Notes: generated from the letters alone by a model not told the origin. DNA of 64,000 nt from Methylobacterium nonmethylotrophicum (GCF_004745635.1 NZ_SRLB01000027.1:20497-84496); one strand, 5' to 3'. Counted from the first letter of the stretch, positions 51,772 through 61,216 are shown. Translations and numbers: made by a program.

Positions 51772-52335
51772 ATGTTCATCCAGACCGAAGCCACGCCGAA
51801 CCCCGCCACCCTGAAGTTCCTGCCCGGCAAGGTCGTGCTGCCCGACGGCACCTTCGAGGCGCGGGACGAAGGCGCCGCCGCGCGCTCCCCGCTCGCCCGC
51901 GCGCTGTTCGGGGTGCAGGGCGTCTCGGGCGTCTATCTCGGCCACGACTTCATCTCGGTGACCAAGGCCGAGGGCGAGCCCGGCTGGCCGCAGGTCAAGC
52001 CCGCGGTGCTCGGCGCCATCATGGAGCACTTCATGTCGGGCGCCCCGGTCCTCGAGGCCGGCCACGCCCCCGAGGAGCCGGCGGAGGAGTTCTACGAGGA
52101 GGCCGACGCCGACACCGTCGCGACGATCAAGGACCTGCTCGAGACCCGGGTGCGCCCCGCGGTGGCGGGCGACGGCGGCGACATCACCTTCCGGGGTTTT
52201 CGCGATGGCGTCGTGTTCCTGGAGATGAAGGGCGCCTGCTCGGGCTGCCCGTCCTCCACCGCCACCCTGCGCCAGGGCGTGCAGAACCTCTTCCGCCACT
52301 TCCTGCCGGACGTGCGCGAGGTCCAGGCCGTCTGA
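51772..52335 (+). CDS. Nfu-type iron-sulfur cluster carrier
   Basis: A 187-residue protein that carries or transfers Fe-S clusters to target enzymes. The N-terminal Nfu domain opens MFIQTEATPNPATLKF and includes FGVQGVSGVYLGHDFISVT. The C-terminal NifU-like domain has AGDGGDITFRGF and the cluster-binding Cys pair in CSGCPSST (Cys156, Cys159). This two-domain layout is the alphaproteobacterial and mitochondrial NFU1 type. A hairpin terminator follows. Confidence 0.93.
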   Translation: MFIQTEATPNPATLKFLPGKVVLPDGTFEARDEGAAARSPLARALFGVQGVSGVYLGHDFISVTKAEGEPGWPQVKPAVLGAIMEHFMSGAPVLEAGHAPEEPAEEFYEEADADTVATIKDLLETRVRPAVAGDGGDITFRGFRDGVVFLEMKGACSGCPSSTATLRQGVQNLFRHFLPDVREVQAV

Positions 52336-52423
52336 CGACCGCTCGCAGCCGTCCGAGCGATCCCCTGACCGCCCCGAAAGGTTTCCTCGCCGGCGCGGGA
52401 TGATCTAAAGGCTGAATCGAACC

Positions 52424-52451
52424 GGGCCGCCCTGCACCTGCGGGGCGGTCC
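52424..52451 (+). terminator. terminator after the nfu gene
   Basis: GGGCCGCCC pairs with GGGCGGTCC (one G-T pair) around a 10-nt loop, followed by GTCTTGTGTT. It lies 88 bp past the nfu stop, before tsaB. Confidence 0.65.
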
Positions 52452-52582
52452 GTCTTGTGTTAACCTGTCCGTGCCAGGCTGGGAGAGTAGCGGCAGGCCG
52501 AGATGCGGCCCGGCGCGGCCGGCGGCACGGACCCGGCCGCGGCGACGAATCCGCGGACGCGAGAGGGCGGAGCCTGACGGCA

Positions 52583-53281
52583 GTGCGTATCCTGGCCATC
52601 GACACGGCGCTCGAGCGCTGCGCGGCCTGCATCATGGCGGACGACGCGCCCGAGCCCCTGGCCCAGGAGAGCATGGACCTGTCGCGCGGCCACGCCGAGG
52701 CGCTCCTGCCCCTCGTCGAGCGGGTGGTGGCCCGGGTCGAGGGCGGGTTCGAGAGCCTGGACCGGGTCGCCGTCACGGTCGGCCCCGGCAGCTATACCGG
52801 CCTGCGGGTCGGCCTCTCCGCCGCCCGCGCGGTGGGGCTGGCCTGCGGCATCCCGGTCGTCGGCGTCACCACCCTGTCGGCGCTGCTGGCGCCGCTGCTC
52901 GCCGCCGACGAGGATTTCCTCGGCCAGGGCTATCTCCTCGCCGCCGCGATCGATGCCCGCCACGGCCACGTCTATTTCCAGGCCCTGAGCCAGGACGGCG
53001 GCATCGCGGTGCCGCCGGTGCTGCTGCCGCTGCCGGAGGCGGTGCGGCTCCTCGGCGGGGGCCCCGCGGCGCTCGCGGGCTCCGCCGCCCCGGCGGTCGC
53101 CGCGGCGGCCGCCCCCCAGGGCCTGCGCGCCGTGGTGCCGGAGGGGCATATCGCCCCGCAGATCGCCTGGGTGGCCTCCCTCGGCCTCGTCGCCGACCCG
53201 GCCCACGCCCTTGCCCGCCCTCTCTACCTGCGCGGGCCGGACGCCCAGCCGCAGGACCACGCGCGGCTCGCCCGCCGCTGA
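52583..53281 (+). CDS. tsaB: tRNA threonylcarbamoyladenosine biosynthesis protein TsaB
   Basis: TsaB is the non-catalytic partner of TsaD in making t6A37 in ANN-decoding tRNAs. The 232-residue protein starts VRILAIDTALERC (GTG) and has the ASKHA-fold pieces HAEALLPLVERV, VAVTVGPGSYTGLRVGLSAA and AIDARHGHVYFQ. It is followed by rimI 13 bp downstream, the conserved order. The open frame upstream of the GTG is Arg/Gly-rich and not family-like. Confidence 0.93.
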   Translation: MRILAIDTALERCAACIMADDAPEPLAQESMDLSRGHAEALLPLVERVVARVEGGFESLDRVAVTVGPGSYTGLRVGLSAARAVGLACGIPVVGVTTLSALLAPLLAADEDFLGQGYLLAAAIDARHGHVYFQALSQDGGIAVPPVLLPLPEAVRLLGGGPAALAGSAAPAVAAAAAPQGLRAVVPEGHIAPQIAWVASLGLVADPAHALARPLYLRGPDAQPQDHARLARR

Positions 53282-53294
53282 CGGAGCCTCCCCG

Positions 53295-53777
53295 ATGAAG
53301 TGGATGCCGTTCCGCTCCCCCCCCGTCGCCCACGTCGCGCCGCTGACCTCGGCCGACCGGGCCGGCGAGCTCGCGGCGCTCCACGCCACCGCCTTCGCGC
53401 GGCCCTGGGAGGCGGACGAGTTCGAGCGCATGCTGTGCGAGCGCGGCCACGCCGCCCACGCCCTGATGATCGGCTCGCTTCTCGGCGGCTTCGTGCTCTC
53501 GCGCCAGGTGCTCGACGAGGCCGAGATCCTGACCATCGTGCTCGGGCCCGCCTCCCGCGGCGCCGGCCTGAGCCGCCAGCTGCTCTCGGCCCACCTCGCG
53601 GCGCTCGCGGCCCAGGGCGTGCGCCGGGTCCATCTCGAGGTCGACGACGGCAACGCCCCGGCGCTCGCCCTCTACCGCCGCCACGGCTTTTCCGAGACCG
53701 GCCGGCGGGCGAGCTACTACGCGCGGCCGGACGGCAGCCGCGCCAACGCGATCATGATGCAGGCAGCCGTGGGGTGA
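53295..53777 (+). CDS. rimI: ribosomal protein S18-alanine N-acetyltransferase RimI
   Basis: A 160-residue GNAT-fold enzyme expected to acetylate the N-terminal Ala of S18. Landmarks are the FARPWEADEFERML helix, GFVLSRQVLDEAEILTIVL, the acetyl-CoA loop in SRGAGLSRQLLSAHL (a variant of R-G-x-G-x-G/A) and the C-terminal LEVDDGNAPALALYRRHGF. It lies between tsaB and plsC; in many Rhizobiales a fur-type gene sits after rimI, but none is here. The substrate is inferred from family and neighbourhood. Confidence 0.88.
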   Translation: MKWMPFRSPPVAHVAPLTSADRAGELAALHATAFARPWEADEFERMLCERGHAAHALMIGSLLGGFVLSRQVLDEAEILTIVLGPASRGAGLSRQLLSAHLAALAAQGVRRVHLEVDDGNAPALALYRRHGFSETGRRASYYARPDGSRANAIMMQAAVG

Positions 53778-53933
53778 GGCGCCGGCGCAAGGCGCGTCGC
53801 GGTCCGGCGCCGCCCGGCCTCGCGCTGGCGCCCTGACGCGGTGGACGGCCCCGGCCGGACTTGTTATGCGGCGTCAGGAGCGCGGCCGGGCCGCGCGGCC
53901 CGCAATTTCGAGCCCACGCCCGCCGTCCGAACC

Positions 53934-54833
53934 ATGACGCACCTCGTCGCCGGCCTGCGGCTCCTCGTCTACGCCCTGACCTTCGCGCTCCTCGCCGGGC
54001 CGCACTGGCTCGCCCTGAAGCTCGGGCGCGGCTCCGCCGCCGGCCGCGCGCCGGTCTGGCTGCATCGGGTCTTCCTGCGCCTGTTCAAGGTGCGGGTCAC
54101 CGTCCGGGGCGTCCCGCCGGGCGAAGGGGAGGCGGCGCTCGTCCTCGCCAACCACATCTCCTGGCTCGACATCCCGGTCCTCGGCGCCGTCCGGCCGCTC
54201 TCCTTCGTGGCGAAGTCCGAGATCGCCGGCTGGCCGGTGATCGGCACGCTCGCCCGGCTCCAGCGCACGGTCTTCATCGACCGGGCGCGCAAGCGCCACA
54301 CCGCCGTGGTCAATACCGAGATGAGCCGGCGCCTGCGCGACGGGGAGCTGATCGTGCTGTTCGCGGAGGGCACGACCGGCGACGGCAACCGGCTCCTGCC
54401 GTTCCGCACCTCCCTCGTCGGCGCCGCCCGCGCCGCGATCACCGAGGGCGGGCTCGACCGGGTGCGGCTGCAGCCGCTCTGCATCGCCTATATACGCCGG
54501 CACGGCCTGCCGCTGACCCGGGCCGAGCGCCCGGACATCGCCTGGTACGGCGACATGGAGCTGGCGCCGAGCGTGATGACCTTCCTCGAGCGCGGGCCGA
54601 TCGACGTCGTGGTGACCTGGGGCGAGCCGATCGTCTTCGCGGCCGGAACCGACCGCAAGGCCGCGACGGCGCTGGCCGAGGCGTCGGTGCGCCGGGCCCT
54701 GCAGGAGGCGGTGACCGGCCGCCCGCCGGCCCCCGCCCCGGACGTCCATGCGCCGGAGGAGACCGCGCCCGAGGCGGAGGCGCGGCCCGCCGCCCCGGCG
54801 CCGGCTATTCTCATTCCGGCCGCGACGGCCTAA
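53934..54833 (+). CDS. 1-acyl-sn-glycerol-3-phosphate acyltransferase (PlsC family)
   Basis: A 299-residue inner-membrane lysophosphatidate acyltransferase that makes phosphatidic acid. One membrane segment (LRLLVYALTFALLAGP) precedes the catalytic NHISWLD motif (H-x4-D). The substrate motifs follow: PLSFVAKSEIAGWPVIG, the conserved FAEGTTGDGNRLLPF and the PLCIAY segment. The last 60 residues are Pro/Ala/Glu-rich and probably disordered. ATG 53934 is chosen for the membrane segment position. The closely related OlsA acyltransferases that make ornithine lipids are an alternative. Confidence 0.87.
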   Translation: MTHLVAGLRLLVYALTFALLAGPHWLALKLGRGSAAGRAPVWLHRVFLRLFKVRVTVRGVPPGEGEAALVLANHISWLDIPVLGAVRPLSFVAKSEIAGWPVIGTLARLQRTVFIDRARKRHTAVVNTEMSRRLRDGELIVLFAEGTTGDGNRLLPFRTSLVGAARAAITEGGLDRVRLQPLCIAYIRRHGLPLTRAERPDIAWYGDMELAPSVMTFLERGPIDVVVTWGEPIVFAAGTDRKAATALAEASVRRALQEAVTGRPPAPAPDVHAPEETAPEAEARPAAPAPAILIPAATA

Positions 54834-54937
54834 ATGAAGAGGCCCGTCCGCGGGCGGGCGGCAGCCCGCCGCGCCGGCGGGCAGCGGCCCGTCGCCGGAC
54901 GGGCGGTCTCCGATCATCTCCGCACAGGGCCGGTTCG

Positions 54938-56284
54938 TTGAAGAAAGCGTTCGTCAAATCCTACGGCTGCCAGATGAACGTCTACGACGCGTCGCGCATG
55001 GTCGACCTGCTCGGCCGCGAGGGCTTCGTCGAGACCGGCGCCGTGGAGGAGGCCGACGTCGTCGTCCTCAACACCTGCCACATCCGCGAGAAGGCGGCGG
55101 AGAAGGTCTATTCCGAGCTCGGCCGCCTGCGGGTTCTGAAGGGCGAGCGGGCGGAGGCCGGCCATGACACCACGGTGGTGGTGGCGGGCTGCGTCGCGCA
55201 GGCCGAGGGCCGCGAGATCCTCAACCGCGCGCCGGGCGTCGACGTGGTGGTGGGGCCGCAGAGCTATCACCGCCTGCCGCAGCTGCTCGCCGCCTCCAAG
55301 GACGGGCGCGTCGTCGACACCGATTTCCCGGTCGAGGACAAGTTCGACCACCTCCCGGCGCGCCGCACCCCGGGCGTCTCGGCCTTCCTCACCGTGCAGG
55401 AGGGCTGCGACAAGTTCTGCGCCTTCTGCGTCGTGCCCTATACCCGCGGCGCCGAGGTCTCGCGGTCGGTCGAGAAGATCGTGGCGGAAGCCGAGCGCCT
55501 GGCTCAGGCCGGCGCCCGCGAGCTGACGCTGATCGGCCAGAACGTCAATGCCTTCCACGGCGCCGGCCCGGACGGGCGCGACTGGAGCCTGGGAGAGCTC
55601 CTGCATCGCGTCGCCGCGGTGCCGGGCATCGTTCGCCTGCGCTACACCACCAGCCACCCGCGCGACATGGACGAGGCGCTGATCGCGGCCCATCGCGACC
55701 TGCCGGCCCTGATGCCCTACCTGCACCTGCCGGTGCAGTCGGGCTCGGACCGGATCCTCCACGCGATGAACCGGAAGCACGACGCCGACACCTACCGGCG
55801 CCTGATCGACCGGGTGCGGGCGGCGCGGCCCGACATCGCGCTGTCCTCCGACTTCATCGTCGGCTTCCCGGGCGAGTCTGAGGCCGACCACGCCGAGACG
55901 TTGCGGCTGATCGCCGATATCGGCTTTGCCAGCGCCTTCTCGTTCAAGTACAGCCCGCGCCCCGGCACCCCGGCGGCGGAGAGCGCGGACGCGGTGCCGG
56001 AGGCGGTCAAGAGCGAGAGGCTCGCCGAGCTGCAGGCGCTGCTCGAGCGCCAGCGCCAGGACTTCAACCATGCCACGGTCGGGCGCGAGGTGCCGGTGCT
56101 GATCGAGAAGGCCGGGCGCCATCCGGGCCAGGTCGCCGGCAAGTCGCCCTACCTTCAGGCGGTGCAGATCGAGGCGGACGTCGCGACGATCGGCTCGGTC
56201 GTGCCGGTGCGGATCACCCGCGCGGGCTCGAACAGCCTGTTCGGCGAGGCGGTCGGGGCGGCGGTTCCGTCCGTGGCGGCGTGA
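54938..56284 (+). CDS. miaB: tRNA-2-methylthio-N6-dimethylallyladenosine synthase MiaB
   Basis: A radical-SAM methylthiotransferase that adds a methylthio group to i6A37 of tRNAs. The 448-residue protein (TTG start, giving MKKAFVKSYGCQMN) has the N-terminal cluster cysteines Cys11, Cys47 and Cys85, the radical-SAM CxxxCxxC at Cys157, Cys161 and Cys164, and a C-terminal TRAM domain. No in-frame ATG or GTG lies close upstream, so TTG is the best start. A GC-rich 104-bp spacer with several stem-forming runs separates it from plsC. Its stop overlaps a GTG of the phoH frame. Confidence 0.94.
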   Translation: MKKAFVKSYGCQMNVYDASRMVDLLGREGFVETGAVEEADVVVLNTCHIREKAAEKVYSELGRLRVLKGERAEAGHDTTVVVAGCVAQAEGREILNRAPGVDVVVGPQSYHRLPQLLAASKDGRVVDTDFPVEDKFDHLPARRTPGVSAFLTVQEGCDKFCAFCVVPYTRGAEVSRSVEKIVAEAERLAQAGARELTLIGQNVNAFHGAGPDGRDWSLGELLHRVAAVPGIVRLRYTTSHPRDMDEALIAAHRDLPALMPYLHLPVQSGSDRILHAMNRKHDADTYRRLIDRVRAARPDIALSSDFIVGFPGESEADHAETLRLIADIGFASAFSFKYSPRPGTPAAESADAVPEAVKSERLAELQALLERQRQDFNHATVGREVPVLIEKAGRHPGQVAGKSPYLQAVQIEADVATIGSVVPVRITRAGSNSLFGEAVGAAVPSVAA

Positions 56285-56295
56285 GGAACGACAGG

Positions 56296-57426
56296 ATGCC
56301 ACCAGGAGAGGCCCGCGGGCCGAGAGGGCGCGAGCCCACGCGTGAGCCCGCGCGCGAGATCGCCCCGCGGGCGGTCGCGGGCCTGAGCGAGGCGGCCGAG
56401 GTCGCGCTCACCTTCGACGACAACCGCCTGGCGAGCCTGGTCTTCGGCCAGTACGACCAGAACGTCGCCCATCTCGAGCGGCGCCTCGGCATCGTGGCGA
56501 CCGCGCTCGGCAACCACGTCGTGGTCAAGGGCCCGCCCGATTCGACCGAGCGGGCGCGCCGGGTGCTGGAATTGCTCTACGCCCGCGTCCGCGACGGGGG
56601 AGGGACGCCGCTCACCCTCGGCGACGTCGACGGGGTGATCCAGGAATCGTCGCTCCAGGGCAACCTCTTCTCGCAGGCCGAGGCGCCGGCGAACGGCGAG
56701 CGGCCGTCCTTCGACCAGATCGCGACCCGCCGCCGCGGCGCCGTCAGGGCCCGCAACGCGGCGCAGGACGCCTACATCAAGGCTTTGCGCGCCCACGAGC
56801 TCGTCTTCGCGGAAGGTCCCGCCGGCACCGGCAAGACCTGGCTCGCCGTCGGCCACGCCGTCTCGCTCCTCGAGCAGGGCCATGCCGAGCGGCTGATCCT
56901 GTCGCGCCCGGCGGTCGAGGCCGGCGAGCGCCTCGGCTTCCTGCCCGGCGACATGCGCGAGAAGGTCGATCCGTATCTCCGACCGATCTACGACGCCCTC
57001 TACGACTTCATGGAGGCGCGCCACGTCGACCGCGGCCTGCAGACCGGCATGATCGAGATCGCGCCGCTCGCCTTCATGCGCGGGCGCACGCTCACCAACG
57101 CCGTCGTGCTCCTCGACGAGGCGCAGAACACCACCTCGATGCAGATGAAGATGTTCCTGACGCGGCTCGGCGAGAACTCGCGCATGATCATCACCGGCGA
57201 TCCGAGCCAGATCGACCTGCCGCCGGGCCAGAAATCCGGCCTCGTCGAGGCGGTGCGGATCCTCGACGGCGTCGAGGGCATCGGGCGCGTCACCTTCCGG
57301 GACGTCGACGTGGTGCGCCACGACCTCGTGCGCCGGATCGTCACGGCCTACGAGGCGGACGCACAGGAGAACCGTGACGAGCCGCCCCAGCGCCCGACTC
57401 CGTCCCGCCGCGGGCCGCTGCCGTGA
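56296..57426 (+). CDS. PhoH family ATPase (PhoL/YbeZ type)
   Basis: A 376-residue P-loop NTPase linked to RNA metabolism and 16S rRNA processing with YbeY, whose gene overlaps it. A KH-like N-terminal region (LGIVATALGNHVVVKG) precedes the ATPase domain, with Walker A GPAGTGKT (residues 174-181), PAVEAGERLGFLPGD and Walker B VVLLDEAQNTT, then ITGDPSQIDLP. ATG 56296 follows GAGGAA at good spacing; a GTG at 56281 overlaps the miaB stop and is the alternative. It ends in a Pro/Arg-rich tail. Confidence 0.93.
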   Translation: MPPGEARGPRGREPTREPAREIAPRAVAGLSEAAEVALTFDDNRLASLVFGQYDQNVAHLERRLGIVATALGNHVVVKGPPDSTERARRVLELLYARVRDGGGTPLTLGDVDGVIQESSLQGNLFSQAEAPANGERPSFDQIATRRRGAVRARNAAQDAYIKALRAHELVFAEGPAGTGKTWLAVGHAVSLLEQGHAERLILSRPAVEAGERLGFLPGDMREKVDPYLRPIYDALYDFMEARHVDRGLQTGMIEIAPLAFMRGRTLTNAVVLLDEAQNTTSMQMKMFLTRLGENSRMIITGDPSQIDLPPGQKSGLVEAVRILDGVEGIGRVTFRDVDVVRHDLVRRIVTAYEADAQENRDEPPQRPTPSRRGPLP

Positions 57427-57908
57427 ACGAGGTCAACGAGATCGATGTCGCGATCGAGGATCCGCGCTGGGAGGGCGTCGCGCCCGACCTCGAGGCCTTC
57501 GTGGCACGGGCCGTCGAGGCGGCGCTCGCGATCGTTCCGCCCGGCGGACCGATCGAGATCAGCGTCGTGCTGACCGACGATCCCGCCGTCCAGGAGCTGA
57601 ACCGCGCCTGGCGCGGCAAGGACAAGCCCACCAACGTGCTGTCGTTTCCCAACGAGCAGCCCCATGGCGGCGGCCCGCGCCCGCTCGGCGACGTGGTTCT
57701 TGCCTATGACACACTCCTGCGCGAGAGTGGGGAGCAGTCCAAGCCCCTCGGCCACCATCTCGCTCACCTCGTGGTTCATGGCACGCTGCACCTCCTCGGT
57801 CACGACCACGAGCTCGGCGACGCCGAGGCCGACGCCATGGAGGCGTTGGAGGTCGCGGCCCTGCGGCGCCTCGGCGTGCCGGACCCGTACGGCGAGACGG
57901 CCGGGTGA
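57423..57908 (+). CDS. ybeY: endoribonuclease YbeY
   Basis: A 161-residue zinc metalloenzyme for 16S rRNA 3'-end maturation and ribosome quality control. The zinc motif H-x3-H-x5-H is complete at His119, His123 and His129 (HGTLHLLGHDH). Other landmarks are VLTDDPAVQELNRAWRGKDKPT and VLSFPNE. It starts at a GTG overlapping the phoH stop codon (GTGA). Confidence 0.96.
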   Translation: MNEVNEIDVAIEDPRWEGVAPDLEAFVARAVEAALAIVPPGGPIEISVVLTDDPAVQELNRAWRGKDKPTNVLSFPNEQPHGGGPRPLGDVVLAYDTLLRESGEQSKPLGHHLAHLVVHGTLHLLGHDHELGDAEADAMEALEVAALRRLGVPDPYGETAG

Positions 57909-57941
57909 GCCGCCGACGCCACCACCCCAGACGCGAGAGAC

Positions 57942-58979
57942 ATGAGCAACGATCGAAGTCGCAGCGCCGCCGCGACCGCGCAGGCGATCCCGGAGGACGA
58001 CAGTCCGGGGCGCGAACCCTGGTATGATCGCCTCCTCAACATCTTCCACCTGAAGCCGCGCGACGCCCAGCGCGACGGCCTCTCGGACGCCCTCGCCGAG
58101 GTGCAGAACGGCGACCATCCGGTCTCGCCGGTCGAGCAGGCGATGCTCAAGAACGTGCTGAGCCTCCACCGGGTGCGGGTCGACGACGTGATGATCCCCC
58201 GGGCCGACGTCGTGGCGGTGTCGATCGACACCGCGCTCGGCGACCTGCTCAAGGTCTTCCGCTCCGCCGGCCATTCCCGCCTGCCGGTCTACGGCGAGAG
58301 CCTCGACGACCCGCGCGGCATGGTCCACATCCGCGACTTCGTCGACTACATGGCGAGCCGGGCCGAGGCCGGCGGCGACCGCCTGCCCGACCTCGCCGAG
58401 GTGGACCTCACGGCGACGCTCGCCACCACCCGCATCCTGCGCCCGGTCCTGTTCGTGCCGCCCTCGATGCCGGCGATCGACCTGCTCGCCCGGATGCAGG
58501 CGAGCCGCACCCACATGGCCCTCGTCATCGACGAGTACGGCGGCACCGACGGCCTGATCTCGATCGAGGACCTGATCGAGGTCGTGGTCGGCGACATCGA
58601 GGACGAGCACGACGTCGCCGAGGGCCACCGCGTCCTCAAGGTCGACGGCGAGAGCGAGATCTTCGTCGCCGACGCCCGCGCCAGCCTCGACGACGTCGCC
58701 GAGGCGACCGGCGTCGACCTCGTGGCGGCGGTCGGGGAGGCGGCCGAGGAGGTCGATACGCTCGGCGGCCTGATCGTCACCATCGCGGGCCGGGTGCCGG
58801 CGCGGGGCGAGGTCATCGCGGTGCCGGGCGACTTCGAGGTCGAGGTGCTGGACGCCGATCCGCGGCGGATCAAGCGCCTGCGCATGCATCGCGGGCTCGC
58901 CCGGCTCGAAGGGCCGGAGACGCCGCTCGCCCTTCCGCCCCCCGACAGCGAGGCCGTGCGGGCCGATTCCGCCGCCTGA
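57942..58979 (+). CDS. hemolysin family protein with CBS pair and CorC/HlyC domain (TlyC-like)
   Basis: A 345-residue cytoplasmic protein without a membrane domain. Two CBS motifs occupy about residues 80-215 (VRVDDVMIPRADVVAV opens the first; TRILRPVLFVPPSM and LVIDEYGGTDGLISIEDLI mark the second). The C-terminal CorC_HlyC domain (about 225-310) includes IFVADARASLDDVAEATG and DTLGGLIVTIAGRVPARGE. The family is often named hemolysin C or magnesium/cobalt efflux factor; here its fixed place between ybeY and lnt suggests an envelope-related housekeeping role. Confidence 0.9.
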   Translation: MSNDRSRSAAATAQAIPEDDSPGREPWYDRLLNIFHLKPRDAQRDGLSDALAEVQNGDHPVSPVEQAMLKNVLSLHRVRVDDVMIPRADVVAVSIDTALGDLLKVFRSAGHSRLPVYGESLDDPRGMVHIRDFVDYMASRAEAGGDRLPDLAEVDLTATLATTRILRPVLFVPPSMPAIDLLARMQASRTHMALVIDEYGGTDGLISIEDLIEVVVGDIEDEHDVAEGHRVLKVDGESEIFVADARASLDDVAEATGVDLVAAVGEAAEEVDTLGGLIVTIAGRVPARGEVIAVPGDFEVEVLDADPRRIKRLRMHRGLARLEGPETPLALPPPDSEAVRADSAA

Positions 58980-59022
58980 CCTGTGATTCGCGGCGCTCGC
59001 GCGCCGCCCCGCGAGCCCGCCC

Positions 59023-60723
59023 ATGCACGACACTCGAACCAGCGGGGCGGCGCTCGCCGCTCCGGCAGCGTCCTTCGGCCTCGCGCCGCTGGCCCACCGC
59101 GTCGCCCTCACCGCAGGCTGGACCAGGCTGGCCCTGGCCTGGCTCGCCGGGGCCTGCGGGGCGCTCAGCATGCCACCCTTCGGGTTCCTGCCGGCGCTCT
59201 GCGCCGCCCTGGTGCCGGCGGTCTGGCTCCTCGACGGGGCCGCCACCGCCTCCTCGCGCCTCGGCCGGCGGGCCGGCACCGCCCTCGCCGCCGGCCTGAT
59301 CGGCTGGGCCTGGGGCTTCGGCTACCTCACGGCCGGCCTGTGGTGGCTCGGCGCCGCCTTCCTGGTCGAGGCCGACCAGTTCGCCTACCTGATGCCGCTC
59401 GGCGTGCTCGGCCTGCCGGCCATCCTCGGGCTGTTCTACGGCTTCGGGTTCGCCGTCGCCCGTCTGCTCTGGTCGCCGGGTCCCGGCCGCATCGCCGCCC
59501 TGGCCTTCGGGATCGGCGCCGCCGAGTGGCTGCGCGGCCACCTGTTCACGGGCTTTCCGTGGAACGCCCTCGGCATGGCGCTCGGCCAGAACCTCTGGCT
59601 GATGCAGGCCGCCGCGGTGGTCGGTCTCCACGGCCTGACCGTGGTGGCGGTGCTGGCTTGCGCCGCCCCCGCCACCCTCGCCGATGCGGGTGGCGCGAGG
59701 CGGCGGCTCGGGCCCCTGCTCGCCGCGCTCGTCGTCCTCGCGGGCCTCGGGGCGGGGGGAGCCCTGCGGGTCCCGGCGGGGCCGGTGCCGGAGGTGCCCG
59801 GCGTGCGGCTGCGCCTCGTCCAGGCCAACATCCCGCAGGACGCCCGCTTCAACCCACGCAACCGCGAGGGGATCCTCGAGCGCTACCTGGGCCTGAGCGA
59901 CAGCGCCACCGCGCCGGACAGGAGCGGGCTCCAGGAAGTCACCCACCTGATCTGGCCGGAATCCTCGTTTCCGTTCCTGATCCAGCGCGATCCCCAGGCG
60001 CTGCGGCGGATCGGCTCCGCCCTGCCGCCCGGCACGGTGCTGGTCACCGGCGCGGCACGGGCCGACGAGCCGCTGCCGGGCGAGCGCCTGCGATTCTACA
60101 ACTCGATTCTGATGATCGGGCAGGACGGCCTCGTCGGCGGGCGCTACGACAAGCTCCATCTCGTGCCTTTCGGCGAGTACCTGCCGGGGCCGGTCGATCA
60201 ACTGCTGCGGACGCTCGGCCTCAAGCAGTTCGTGGCGGTACCGGGGGGCTTCACCCCGGGCGAGGGGCAGGAGCGGCCCCCGCTCACCGTGCCGGGCCTG
60301 CCGCCGGTGGCGCCCTCGATCTGCTACGAGGCGATCTTCCCGGGGGCCGTGGCGTCGCGCCGGGAGCGTCCGGGCCTCCTCCTCAACGTCACCAACGACG
60401 GCTGGTTCGGCGACACGCCGGGCCCACGTCAGCACTTCGCCCAGGCGCGATTGCGGGCGGTGGAGGAAGGTAGTCCTCTGGTGCGGGCCGCCAACACCGG
60501 CATCAGCGCGGTCGTTGACCCGTACGGCCGGGTGACCGGCATGTTGTCCGTCGGCACCGAGGGCGTGCTCGACCGCAATTTGCCAAAGAACCTTAGGGAA
60601 AGCACGCCGTACGTACGATTCGGCGATGTTTTTTTCATCGTCATGCTTCTAGGGTGCGGGCTGCTGTCCCTCGGCGCGCGCCTTCGCCGCGCGCCGTCCC
60701 CGCCCCGCGGAGCGTCGATGTGA
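59023..60723 (+). CDS. lnt: apolipoprotein N-acyltransferase Lnt
   Basis: Lnt adds the third acyl chain to lipoproteins in the inner membrane. The 566-residue protein has about six to eight membrane segments, then a nitrilase-like periplasmic domain from about residue 260 (RLRLVQANIPQDARFNPRNR). The catalytic triad is Glu313 (WPESSFPF), Lys377 (YDKLHLVPFGEYLP) and Cys434 (SICYEAIFP). A final membrane helix (FFIVMLLGCGLLSLG) anchors the C-terminus. The stop overlaps the GTG of the next gene. Confidence 0.95.
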   Translation: MHDTRTSGAALAAPAASFGLAPLAHRVALTAGWTRLALAWLAGACGALSMPPFGFLPALCAALVPAVWLLDGAATASSRLGRRAGTALAAGLIGWAWGFGYLTAGLWWLGAAFLVEADQFAYLMPLGVLGLPAILGLFYGFGFAVARLLWSPGPGRIAALAFGIGAAEWLRGHLFTGFPWNALGMALGQNLWLMQAAAVVGLHGLTVVAVLACAAPATLADAGGARRRLGPLLAALVVLAGLGAGGALRVPAGPVPEVPGVRLRLVQANIPQDARFNPRNREGILERYLGLSDSATAPDRSGLQEVTHLIWPESSFPFLIQRDPQALRRIGSALPPGTVLVTGAARADEPLPGERLRFYNSILMIGQDGLVGGRYDKLHLVPFGEYLPGPVDQLLRTLGLKQFVAVPGGFTPGEGQERPPLTVPGLPPVAPSICYEAIFPGAVASRRERPGLLLNVTNDGWFGDTPGPRQHFAQARLRAVEEGSPLVRAANTGISAVVDPYGRVTGMLSVGTEGVLDRNLPKNLRESTPYVRFGDVFFIVMLLGCGLLSLGARLRRAPSPPRGASM

Positions 60724-61142
60724 AGAAGGCACCGGATCCGGTTGATCGTCATGTCGGGCACCGCGTGCGCGTCCGACGGCTTCTCGTCGGCGTGAGCCAG
60801 GAGAAGCTCGGGGACGCCCTCGGCGTGACGTTCCAGCAGATCCAGAAATACGAGAAGGGGACGAACCGGATCAGCGCCAGCCGGCTGCGCCAGATCGCCG
60901 ACATGCTGGGCGTCCCGGTGAGCTTCTTCTACGAGGGGGCGCCGCGCCAGGACGGCACGCGCAGCGACGATCTCCCGGTCGAGCCCGCCTCCGACACCGC
61001 CGCCCTCGACGTGTTCTGGACCAGCCAGGACCTGCAGCTCGTGCGCGCCTTCCAGCGCATCAACGACAACCAGCTGCGCCGCCGGATCATCAGCCTGGTC
61101 GAGGCGATCGGTGCCGCCAACCCGGTCGACGGCGCCGGGTGA
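60720..61142 (+). CDS. XRE-family transcriptional regulator of the conserved alphaproteobacterial lnt-linked type
   Basis: A 140-residue DNA-binding protein. The helix-turn-helix spans about residues 13-67, with RVRRLLVGVSQEKLGDALG and VTFQQIQKYEKGTNRISASR, a sequence very conserved across Rhizobiales next to lnt and metK. The C-terminal half has a regulatory helix (LQLVRAFQRINDNQLRRRIISLVEAIG). It starts at a GTG overlapping the lnt stop (GTGA), so it is probably in the same transcript. In many relatives metK follows; here a tandem repeat and an MFS gene follow. Its targets are unknown. Confidence 0.88.
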   Translation: MKKAPDPVDRHVGHRVRVRRLLVGVSQEKLGDALGVTFQQIQKYEKGTNRISASRLRQIADMLGVPVSFFYEGAPRQDGTRSDDLPVEPASDTAALDVFWTSQDLQLVRAFQRINDNQLRRRIISLVEAIGAANPVDGAG

Positions 61143-61216
61143 CCGCCTGCCGCCTTGCGGGGTTGCAGCATTCTCGGTCCTCACACCCGCCGCATGGCGG
61201 TATGACGCCCTCCGAA

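Noticed and set aside
53861..56284. Apparent fusion of MiaB with a long Arg/Pro-rich N-terminus
   Set aside because: The extension is an out-of-frame reading of plsC; MiaB starts at TTG 54938 with the conserved KKAFVKSYGCQMN.
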